The notes: generated by a model from the letters alone, not told the origin. A stretch of DNA of 6,002 nt from CAIUVD01 sp044338255 (GCA_044338255.1 JBIILZ010000170.1:1-6002); one strand, 5' to 3'; positions 1-5,674 are shown, counted from the first letter of the stretch. Translations and numbers: made by a program.

Positions 1-280
1 AAGTAGCTGCATTGAAATGACTTATGTACATTTTATTCATAATGAAAAGTCATAAGTGAAGGTGGTTGTTTAAACCCACGAAAAAATTGGCAGTTATCTC
101 AATTTTCAGGGATGAGCGCATTGTGCGTCTTAACATTCGCGTGAACGTTTTCAGCACTTGCATGTTGGCGTTCGGAACCAAATTTTCTTGCCAGCTCACG
201 CGCAGATCTGCGCCGAGCTGCCGGGCCTGTTCGACGTCGAGCCGGCCTTCGTAATCATGGATTAAACTTCGGAGTTTCAC
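1..280. other. AT-rich leader upstream of rplT, no supported gene
   Basis: This 280-base stretch has no recognisable gene on either strand. Its first 130 or so bases are clearly richer in A and T than the rest of the window. An inverted repeat, ACTTATG (20-26) with CATAAGT (51-57), encloses a smaller TTCAT-A-ATGAA dyad (36-46). This could be an operator, a terminator of an unseen upstream gene or part of the rplT leader. A weak sigma70-like pair, TTGAAA (12-17) and TATTCA (34-39) with 16 bases between, overlaps the dyad; it is only a candidate. bL20 is known to repress its own operon through leader RNA in several bacteria, so a structured leader would make sense, but I cannot identify the bL20-binding fold. 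No rpmI or infC reading frame is present. Confidence 0.5.
271..274 (+). promoter_or_regulatory. Shine-Dalgarno GGAG of rplT
   Basis: GGAG lies six bases upstream of the ATG at 281. The spacing is good and it supports this ATG as the rplT start, which also matches the usual N-terminus of bL20. Confidence 0.7.
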
Positions 281-991
281 ATGCGTGCTACCAACGGCGC
301 TGCCCGCCATCGGATGATCAAACGGATCCAGAAGCGGGCCCGCGGCTACCATAGTGGCCGGCATAAGATGTATCGCGTGATGTGCGAAGCGCTGCGTCGC
401 GCTGACGTCCAGGCCTTCGCCTCGCGCAAGCAGAAGAAGCGCACCTTCCGCAGCCTGTGGATCAAGCGCATCTCGATCGCCTGTCGGGCTCAGGGCATCA
501 CCTACAGCCGGCTGATCTCAGGCTTGCAGAAGGCCGACATCCGGCTCGACCGCAAGCAGCTCAGCGAGCTCGCCATCCATCAGCCCGAGGCCTTCAACCA
601 AATCGTGATCACGGTCGCGGCGGTGCTGAACACGGAGGCTCCAGTGGTCGTCGCAACCGGCATCAAGGGCTACTTCGAAAAACTCACCGCCAAAGACGGC
701 CGGCATTATTTCAATCTGAAGGCCGGCAATCACGAAATCATTCTCAGCGGCCAGATGCAGCCGAGCGCAGCCGCGGTCGATCTCCTGATCGCCCAGGTCC
801 AGTCGCGCGCCGCCGATGCCGGTGCGTTCGTCACCGCCACCGCCAGCAATGGCGAAGTCTATTTCAACCTCACCGCGACGGACGGCACGCTCCTCGGCCA
901 CAGCGAGACGTACCCGACGGGAGCGGTGCTGCAGAAGGGATTGGAGTCCGTGCAGCGGAATGGGCCGACGACGAAGATCGTGGTGCGCTAA
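281..991 (+). CDS. rplT: 50S ribosomal protein bL20 with C-terminal YegP/DUF1508-like repeats
   Basis: Residues 1 to about 118 are a full-length bL20, which binds 23S rRNA and is needed early in 50S assembly. The basic N-terminal helix (RIQKRARGYHSGRHKMYR), the KRTFRSLWIKRI segment (residues 53-64), the YSRLISGLQKADIRLDRKQLSE-type globular domain (75-96) and the LAIHQPEAF end are all in family order. A normal bL20 is about 115-120 residues; this one is 236. After a short linker (about 119-128) come two repeats resembling the YegP/DUF1508 family: about 130-179, with HYFNLKAGNHEIILSGQM, and about 181-234, with ASNGEVYFNL and GLESVQRNG. E. coli YegP, as I recall it, has very similar FYFNLKAANHQII and GIASVKANG stretches. 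The reading frame is unbroken, so this is a fusion, not a frameshift. The function of the extension is unknown. The gene has no rpmI or infC immediately upstream and no pheS downstream. The bL20 call is very sure; the YegP-like call is strong but made by eye. Confidence 0.95.
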   Translation: MRATNGAARHRMIKRIQKRARGYHSGRHKMYRVMCEALRRADVQAFASRKQKKRTFRSLWIKRISIACRAQGITYSRLISGLQKADIRLDRKQLSELAIHQPEAFNQIVITVAAVLNTEAPVVVATGIKGYFEKLTAKDGRHYFNLKAGNHEIILSGQMQPSAAAVDLLIAQVQSRAADAGAFVTATASNGEVYFNLTATDGTLLGHSETYPTGAVLQKGLESVQRNGPTTKIVVR

Positions 992-1001
992 GGGGGATAT
1001 A

Positions 1002-1071
1002 CTGGTCGCTGGTCTCTGGTCACTGGCCCCTGGTCGCTGGTCTCTGGTCGCTGGTCCCTGGCCGCTGGTCC
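1002..1071 (+). repeat. 7-bp tandem repeat array, 10 units (CTGGTCN)
   Basis: Ten heptamers run head to tail without an indel, starting 11 bases after the rplT stop. The consensus is CTGGTCN. Two units carry C at the fifth base (CTGGCCC at 1023, CTGGCCG at 1058), and the seventh base is G, T, A, C, G, T, G, C, G, C in order. The orientation is the same as in the arrays at 1257-1298 and 5479-5674. There are no unique spacers, so it is not a CRISPR array. Confidence 0.95.
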
Positions 1072-1102
1072 CCAATGACGTTTTGTTACGCTCATTGGGG
1101 GC
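1068..1102. terminator. hairpin after first array, possible transcription end of rplT
   Basis: CCCCAATGA (1070-1078) pairs perfectly with TCATTGGGG (1092-1100). The stem grows by a G-T and a G-C pair outward (1069/1101 and 1068/1102) and, with a bulged C, by CG/CG inward. The loop is T-rich. The left arm begins inside the last heptamer unit. It lies about 77 bases past the rplT stop, as expected for a 3'-end structure, but there is no T-run after the stem. It could be a transcript-end or RNA-stability element serving one or both convergent genes; the terminator role is inference. Confidence 0.4.
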
Positions 1103-1204
1103 GAGAAAGCTTCATCGGATTCCTAAGGAATACGCTGAACCCATCTGCGCCTGCGAAGATTTCACCTGAAAAGTTGCGCTTTATTCACGAAGAAACCGCA
1201 AGGC

Positions 1205-1220
1205 CCAGGCTGGTGCCTGG
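1205..1220. other. small hairpin in convergent intergenic region
   Basis: CCAGGC (1205-1210) and GCCTGG (1215-1220) form a six-base-pair stem with a TGGT loop, about 90 bases past the ruvX stop. No T-run is present. It may help end or protect the ruvX transcript, but it is short enough to be chance. Confidence 0.3.
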
Positions 1221-1256
1221 CGCTCCCAGGGGACGCCATGACCAGCAGCCTTTGCC

Positions 1257-1298
1257 CTGATCCCTGATCCCTGGCCCCTGGCCCCTGATCCCTAGTCC
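1257..1298 (+). repeat. 7-bp tandem repeat array, 6 diverged units (CTGRYCC)
   Basis: Six heptamers in register: CTGATCC, CTGATCC, CTGGCCC, CTGGCCC, CTGATCC, CTAGTCC. The array ends nine bases before the ruvX stop codon. It is the same family and orientation as the CTGGTCN arrays but has its own variants: A at the fourth base, or C at the fifth, and always C at the seventh. This suggests local homogenisation after the arrays separated. Confidence 0.85.
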
Positions 1299-1306
1299 GT
1301 GGATCC

Positions 1307-1759
1307 TCAGACCTCCCCGGCCTGATACCTGCGTAGAAGAATCGCTGCTGCCGCCGCGTCCGAGCGCCCGGGCTTGGCTGGCCACTCGCCGCGTTCGCGC
1401 AGCAGGTCGTCGGCTTCAGCAGAGGAATAGCGCTCGTCGACTTCCGCCACTGGCAGGGCGCAGACCTTCGCCAATTCACGGCGAAAACCCATCACCCATT
1501 CGACATTCGCGCCGCGGTCGCCGTTCGCGTGTAGCGGCAGGCCGAGGAGGATTCCTTCGCAGCCGTGCTCCTTGACGACCTGCGCCACCACCGTCGCTGC
1601 CTGGGCATCGTTCTCGCGGCGGATGAAGCCGATCAGCGTCAGGCTGATGCCCATGGGATCGCCGGTGGCCAGGCCGATACGCACTCGACCGTAATCGATG
1701 GCCAGGAGTTTCTTGCCGCGCAGATCGGGTCCGGGAGTTTTCTTCAAAGGCGATTTCAT
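1307..1759 (-). CDS. ruvX: YqgF/RuvX-family nuclease (putative pre-16S rRNA 5' processing / Holliday junction resolvase-like)
   Basis: A 150-residue protein of the RNase H-fold YqgF/RuvX family, cytoplasmic. Members are implicated in maturing the 5' end of 16S rRNA, and some have been studied as Holliday-junction resolvases. Visible motifs are AIDYGRVRIGLA (about residues 20-31, with the first acidic residue D22), ILLGLPLHANGD (70-81, the family GLP-L segment), VDERYSSAEADDLL (107-120, with E109) and GRSDAAAAAILLRRY (131-145, with D134). The length is close to the usual 135-150, with a short basic N-terminal tail. The ATG at 1759 was chosen because it follows GAGGAG (1768-1773) by eight bases and overlaps the ybeY stop as ATGA. 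An in-frame start further upstream would read back into ybeY and adds nothing family-like. Confidence 0.93.
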   Translation of the reverse strand: MKSPLKKTPGPDLRGKKLLAIDYGRVRIGLATGDPMGISLTLIGFIRRENDAQAATVVAQVVKEHGCEGILLGLPLHANGDRGANVEWVMGFRRELAKVCALPVAEVDERYSSAEADDLLRERGEWPAKPGRSDAAAAAILLRRYQAGEV

Positions 1760-2223
1760 CCTGGGTGCTCCTCGAGGGCGATGCCGACCAGCGCCAGCAG
1801 GCGCCGTTGTTCGGCCCACATCAGCGCCTGATCGTCGGCATCGAGATCATCGTAGCCGAGCACATGCAGCACGCCGTGGAGGATGTACAAGGTCAGCTCA
1901 TCGCTGGGATTGCGCCCACGTTCGGCGGCGGCGCGCTCAGCGACATCGAGGCACACCGCGAGATCGCCGAGATGCGTGCGTCCGCTCTCGGGATCCTCGC
2001 TACCATCGGGGAAGGTCATGACGTCGGTGGTCTCGGGAGCATCGAAGTGCAGCTGATGCAGCCGTGACGATTCGGCATCATCGACGATCAGCACCGTCAG
2101 CGCGCACGGCCCCAGCCCGTCGCTGATGACGGCAGCATCGACGACGGCTTGGATACGCGCCAGGTCCGGCTTCGCCCGCCCGGTCTCATCGATCAGATCG
2201 ATGACGCAGGCGACGGTGCTCAT
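1756..2223 (-). CDS. ybeY: endoribonuclease YbeY (rRNA maturation / ribosome quality control)
   Basis: A 155-residue member of the UPF0054/YbeY metalloprotein family, which matures 16S rRNA 3' ends and takes part in 70S quality control. Family landmarks are LHQLHFDAPETTDVMTFP (about residues 55-72), HLGDLAVC (84-91) and the metal-binding region LHGVLHVLGYDD (115-126). The first two metal ligands of the H-x3-H-x5-H motif are present (H116, H120), but the third position is Asp (D126). Asp can bind metal and I recall similar GYDD forms in other bacteria, so activity is still likely. The start at 2223 is supported by AAGGA (2230-2234) six bases upstream and by the ATGA overlap with the prfC stop. 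The ruvX start overlaps its own stop in the same way, indicating translational coupling across three genes. Confidence 0.93.
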   Translation of the reverse strand: MSTVACVIDLIDETGRAKPDLARIQAVVDAAVISDGLGPCALTVLIVDDAESSRLHQLHFDAPETTDVMTFPDGSEDPESGRTHLGDLAVCLDVAERAAAERGRNPSDELTLYILHGVLHVLGYDDLDADDQALMWAEQRRLLALVGIALEEHPG

Positions 2224-3866
2224 GCATATTCCTTGAATTGATGCTGGGGGTTCTGCTTGAAGCAGTAGAGGCGATCCCACTCGCTGGGGCACAACACGAC
2301 CGGCCGACCGCGACCATCGCGGGCGAGGACGCTGCCGTGCGTCGGCTGGAAGGTCTCCGGGTCGCCGATCAGCCAGCCGCTACAGCGGTAGGGCAGTTCG
2401 GTGAGCGTGGTCTCGACGTTATATTCGTCGCGCAACCGGTACTGCAGGACTTCGAATTGCAGGCGGCCGACGGCGGCGATGAACGGATCGGCGGTGGGGT
2501 TCTCCCATTGGCGCAGCACCTGCACCGCGCCTTCCGAGGCCAGCTGGCCCATGCCCTTGTCGAAGGGCTTGCGCTTGGTGAGATCGCTGGGGGCGACGCG
2601 CGCGAAGCATTCCGGTGGGAATGATGGCAGCGCCGCGTGCTCGAAAGCTTCCTTCTGTGCTACCGACTTGGCGATGATGGTGTCGCCAATCGAGAAGCCG
2701 CTGTTGATCAGGCCGACCACGTCCCCGGGAAAGGCCACGTCAAGGGTGTTGCGCTCCTTGGCCACCAGCGTCGCTGGTCGCGAGAGACGGACCTCGCGCA
2801 CCAGCTCCCCGCGATGGAAATGCTTGACCACGATGTCGCGTTCGAAGCGCCCGGAACAGATGCGGATGAAGGCCAGGCTGTCGCGGTGCTTGGGATCCAT
2901 GTTGGCCTGGATCTTGAACACGTAGGCGCTGAACGGCCCGCTCACGGGATCGAGTTCGACGGCCGTATCGGCATCGCCGCCGGCGCTGATCAGCGTCACC
3001 GGCCGCGCCGAGGGCGCCTGCGCCAATTCGACGAAGGCATCGTAGAACGGCTCGATGCCGAAGTTGGTGAAGGCCGAGCCGAAGAACACCGGCGAGACTT
3101 TGCCGGCGCGGAAATCTTCGAGCGAGAAGGGATTGCCCGCGACTTCGAGCATGTCCAGCTCCTCGGCGAGCTTGGCGTGGGCTTCTGGGCCAAGCGCGGC
3201 CCGCGCCGCCGGCGAGTCGAGGGCCACGGTCTGCATCACCGCCCGCGCGGCGCCGCCGACGGCGGCCTTGGTGAACAGGCTGAGCTGCTTACTGCGGCGA
3301 TCAGCGACACCGAGGAATTCGCGGCCCGAGCCGATCGGCCAATTCATGGCGCAGGCCTGGATGCCGAGGACCTCCTCGACCTCGGTCATCAGCTCCAGCG
3401 GATCGCGTCCGGGAAGGTCGAGCTTGTTGACGAAGGTCAGCACCGGGATGCCGCGTAGGCGGCAGACGGCGAAGAGTTTCTTGGTCTGGGTCTCGACGCC
3501 CTTGGCGGCATCGATGACCATGATCGCGCTATCGGCGGCGGTCAGCGTGCGGTAGGTGTCTTCGCTGAAATCCTGATGCCCGGGGGTATCGAGGATGTTG
3601 ATGGTGTAGCCCTTGTAGGGGAACTGCATCGCCGAGGAGGTGATCGAGATGCCGCGTTCCTGCTCCATCGTCATCCAGTCGGAGGTCGCGAGCTTGCCGC
3701 CCTTGCGATTCTTGACCATGCCGGCGGTGCGGATCATGCCCGAGTACAGCAGGAGCTTTTCCGTCAGCGTGGTCTTGCCGGCGTCAGGATGACTGATGAT
3801 GGCGAAGGTCCGCCGTTTGGCGGTTTCGTTACGGAGTTCAGCGGCTTCGGCGACGACATCGTTCAT
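2220..3866 (-). CDS. prfC: peptide chain release factor 3 (RF3), translational GTPase
   Basis: A 548-residue RF3, the GTPase that removes RF1/RF2 from the ribosome after peptide release. The G domain is complete: G1 SHPDAGKT (residues 25-32), the RF3-type LATSDWMTMEQERGISIT switch region (59-76), G3 DTPGH (93-97) and G4 NKLD (147-150). The RF3 hallmarks TSDWM, SSAMQFPY and DFSEDTYRTLTAADS separate it from EF-G. The later part carries the domain II and III segments expected of RF3, such as FKIQANMDPKHRDSLAFIR. The length is slightly above the E. coli form (about 529). Position 151 is Leu in NKLDLPGRD, where many RF3s have Arg; this is minor. The ATG at 3866 fits the family start. A TTG at 3902 would add twelve residues with no family support. 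No strong Shine-Dalgarno is visible. It lies 96 bases after cysS and overlaps ybeY by four bases. Confidence 0.97.
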   Translation of the reverse strand: MNDVVAEAAELRNETAKRRTFAIISHPDAGKTTLTEKLLLYSGMIRTAGMVKNRKGGKLATSDWMTMEQERGISITSSAMQFPYKGYTINILDTPGHQDFSEDTYRTLTAADSAIMVIDAAKGVETQTKKLFAVCRLRGIPVLTFVNKLDLPGRDPLELMTEVEEVLGIQACAMNWPIGSGREFLGVADRRSKQLSLFTKAAVGGAARAVMQTVALDSPAARAALGPEAHAKLAEELDMLEVAGNPFSLEDFRAGKVSPVFFGSAFTNFGIEPFYDAFVELAQAPSARPVTLISAGGDADTAVELDPVSGPFSAYVFKIQANMDPKHRDSLAFIRICSGRFERDIVVKHFHRGELVREVRLSRPATLVAKERNTLDVAFPGDVVGLINSGFSIGDTIIAKSVAQKEAFEHAALPSFPPECFARVAPSDLTKRKPFDKGMGQLASEGAVQVLRQWENPTADPFIAAVGRLQFEVLQYRLRDEYNVETTLTELPYRCSGWLIGDPETFQPTHGSVLARDGRGRPVVLCPSEWDRLYCFKQNPQHQFKEYA

Positions 3867-3917
3867 GGGTCGGGCACCATGGCACGCACTGGCCAAGGGC
3901 AACCGTCACGCCGTCGA

Positions 3918-3950
3918 ACGAGAGCAGACGAGAGCTGACGAGAGCTGACG
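3918..3950. repeat. 10-bp tandem repeat in the cysS-prfC gap, about 3 copies
   Basis: The unit AGAGCTGACG occurs at 3931-3940 and 3941-3950, with a one-base variant AGAGCAGACG at 3921-3930. Partial or decayed copies sit on both sides (ACG at 3918-3920, AGGGTGATGG at 3951-3960). It fills much of the 96-base space between the cysS stop and the prfC start. It is unrelated in sequence and period to the 7-bp arrays. No regulatory role can be shown from the sequence. Confidence 0.85.
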
Positions 3951-3962
3951 AGGGTGATGGTT

Positions 3963-5414
3963 TCAGCCGCGTTCCCAGGTCGCCCCGTCCTTGGCGTCTT
4001 TGACCGTGATGCCGGCGTCCTTGAGCCGATCGCGAATCAGGTCGCTGGTCGCGAAGTCGCGGTTGGCCCGCGCCTGCTGGCGGATCTGCAGCACCAGGTT
4101 CATGACCTTGCCCAAGGTACCGTCATCGCTGACGGCGTTGTCGCCGCTGCCGCCACCAGCGGTATCGACCGCGTCTCCGGGCTGGAACAGGCCGATGAAA
4201 CGCCCCAGATCGCGGACCAACGTGAGCACTGCCACCTGTTCAGTGGCGGCGAGCTTCTTGGCCTCGCTGAGCAGCGAGAAGAGCTGGGCGATAGCGGCGC
4301 CGGTGTTGAAATCGTCGTCCATGGCGGCGACGAAGGCCTCGCGGGCCTTGGCCGCGAATGCCGGCAGCGGCCGCGCCAGGAGTTCATCGAGGCTCGGCGT
4401 CCCGGGTTGCGTCAGTAGTCCGGCGAGGCTCGCATGCATACGCCCGAGGGCGGTGCGGGCGGCGGTGAGTGCCCCGGGCGCGAAATCGTTGGGCCGGCGG
4501 TAGTGGCCCTGGAGCAGCAGGAAGCGCACCGTCGCCGCGCCATAGGTGTCGAGCAGGTGATCGGCCTGGAACTGCTTGCGGAAGGCGGGGTCCTTCATGC
4601 GTTCGTCGCTTTTGCCGACCTTGCGCCCCTCGTATTGGATCAGGCCGTTATGCATCCAGCAGCAGGCATAGCCGCCGCCGTGGGCTTCACCCTGGGCGAT
4701 CTCGTTTTCGTGATGCGGAAATTTGAGATCGTCGCCGCCGGCGTGGATGTCGAAGGTCGCACCGAGGGTCTCGTTCGACATCACGCTGCATTCGATGTGC
4801 CAGCCCGGACGACCGGCGCCCCACGGGCTCGGCCAGCTCGGTTCACCGGGCTTGGTCAGCTTCCACAAGGCGAAGTCGGCGGGGTGATGCAGACCGGCAT
4901 CGCGCTCGACGCGTACGCCGGCGAGCATCTCGGTGAGCTTGCGGCCGGAAAGCTTGCCGTAGCCCGGCTGTTTTTCGACGGCGTAGTAGACGCCGTCGCC
5001 GATGACATAGGCACGTTTTTCTTTGATCAGATCGTCGATGTAGGTGACCATCTGCGGGATGTAGTCCGAGCACTTCGGATGATCGGTGATGGTCTCGACG
5101 TGTAGGCGCTTGAGGTAGCCGAGATACTGCGCGGTATAGCGCTGGGTGATCGCCAACCACGGCTCGCCGGTGGCGAGGCTGCGGTTGATGATCTTATCGT
5201 CGATGTCGGTGATGTTGTTGACCAGGCGCACGGCATAGCTGCGCACGGCGAACCATCGCGCCACGGCGTCAAACAACACCGGGCCCATGAGATGGCCGAT
5301 ATGGCAATCGTCGTACACCGTCGGACCGCAGAGGTAGATGCCGACCTTCCCCGCCTGCAGCGGGACGAAAGGGGCGGAGGCGCGAGTCAGGGTGTTGTGG
5401 ACGGAGATGGTCAT
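3963..5414 (-). CDS. cysS: cysteinyl-tRNA synthetase (class I)
   Basis: A 483-residue CysRS that charges tRNA-Cys with cysteine. The HIGH signature is at 38-41 (CGPTVYDDCHIGH). The four zinc ligands that select cysteine are all present: C29, C209 (WHIECS), H234 and E238 (FPHHENE). VNNITDIDDKI (66-76), HAGGDDLKFPHHENE and GHYRRPNDF are strong family segments. The C-terminus has the usual ANRDFATSDLIRDRLKDAGI helix and a final GATWERG. The KMSKS loop is atypical: it reads KVGKS (265-269) followed by DERMKDP, in place of KMSKSLGN. The ATG at 5414 gives a normal-length protein. The frame is open for another 109 codons upstream, but that part is encoded by the 7-bp repeat and reads as a low-complexity DQRPETR-type sequence, so I exclude it. 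No clear Shine-Dalgarno precedes the ATG. Confidence 0.97.
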   Translation of the reverse strand: MTISVHNTLTRASAPFVPLQAGKVGIYLCGPTVYDDCHIGHLMGPVLFDAVARWFAVRSYAVRLVNNITDIDDKIINRSLATGEPWLAITQRYTAQYLGYLKRLHVETITDHPKCSDYIPQMVTYIDDLIKEKRAYVIGDGVYYAVEKQPGYGKLSGRKLTEMLAGVRVERDAGLHHPADFALWKLTKPGEPSWPSPWGAGRPGWHIECSVMSNETLGATFDIHAGGDDLKFPHHENEIAQGEAHGGGYACCWMHNGLIQYEGRKVGKSDERMKDPAFRKQFQADHLLDTYGAATVRFLLLQGHYRRPNDFAPGALTAARTALGRMHASLAGLLTQPGTPSLDELLARPLPAFAAKAREAFVAAMDDDFNTGAAIAQLFSLLSEAKKLAATEQVAVLTLVRDLGRFIGLFQPGDAVDTAGGGSGDNAVSDDGTLGKVMNLVLQIRQQARANRDFATSDLIRDRLKDAGITVKDAKDGATWERG

Positions 5415-5478
5415 GGCGCGGAGGAGATTAGGGATGGATCGGGGATAGGCCAGGGGGCTGAGGGAGTGGTTTGGGTCT
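5415..5478. promoter_or_regulatory. cysS 5' leader between array and start codon
   Basis: These 64 bases separate the long heptamer array from the cysS start. On the coding (minus) strand the segment next to the ATG reads CTCCTCC, which resembles an anti-Shine-Dalgarno, not a ribosome binding site. I see no convincing -10/-35 pair here, so transcription probably starts beyond the array or elsewhere; this is inference. Confidence 0.3.
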
Positions 5479-5674
5479 CTGGTCTCTGGTCTCTGGTCTC
5501 TGGTCCCTGGCCCCTGGTCTCTGGTCCCTGGTCCCTGGTCCCTGGTCTCTGGTCTCTGGTCCCTGGTCCCTGGTCTCTGGTCGCTGGTCGCTGGTCCCTG
5601 GTCACTGGTCTCCGGTCTCTGGTCCCTGGTCACTGGTCGCTGGTCGCTGGTCTCTGGTCGCTGGTCTCTGGTCC
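5479..5674 (+). repeat. 7-bp tandem repeat array, 28 units (CTGGTCN)
   Basis: Twenty-eight heptamers run without a single insertion or deletion. Twenty-six begin with exactly CTGGTC; the exceptions are CTGGCCC at 5507 and CCGGTCT at 5612. The seventh base is T in 11 units, C in 10, G in 5 and A in 2. G and A appear only from unit 15 on. A partial unit (GGGTCT, 5473-5478) precedes it and a decayed one (CTCGTGG, 5675-5681) follows. The period of 7 is not a multiple of 3 and contains no stop, so all frames stay open. The array lies upstream of cysS and in the same orientation as the two arrays near 1.0-1.3 kb. Confidence 0.97.

Larger units (their letters stand above)
992..1306. other. convergent intergenic region between rplT and ruvX
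   Basis: rplT (+) and ruvX (-) end facing each other across 315 bases. The region holds two arrays of the 7-bp repeat (1002-1071 and 1257-1298), a strong hairpin immediately after the first array (1068-1102) and a smaller one (1205-1220). There is also a short ATTCCTAAGGAAT palindrome at about 1120. I see no credible coding sequence: frames that cross it are open mainly because the repeats lack stop codons. No hairpin is followed by a clear T-run on either strand, so a classical intrinsic terminator cannot be assigned. Confidence 0.7.

Noticed and set aside
66..254. 62-codon plus-strand frame upstream of rplT, tested as bL35 (rpmI)
   Set aside because: The sequence has none of the bL35 landmarks, starts with TTG and lacks a ribosome binding site.
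457..1260. Long plus-strand frame overlapping rplT (267 codons)
   Set aside because: It is a shifted shadow of the bL20-YegP gene, rich in Arg, Pro and His, and runs on only because the 7-bp repeat has no stops.
2637..3458. 273-codon plus-strand frame opposite prfC
   Set aside because: It is antisense to the conserved RF3 GTPase and G-domain coding sequence; open antisense frames are expected in GC-rich genes. No family features.
3867..3902. Alternative TTG start for prfC at 3902
   Set aside because: Adds twelve residues without family similarity; the ATG at 3866 matches the normal RF3 N-terminus.
4434..5105. 223-codon plus-strand frame opposite cysS
   Set aside because: Same reason: a shadow of the strongly conserved CysRS sequence.
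5479..5674. Possible CRISPR array
   Set aside because: Units are directly adjacent with no spacers, seven bases long, and no cas gene is present.
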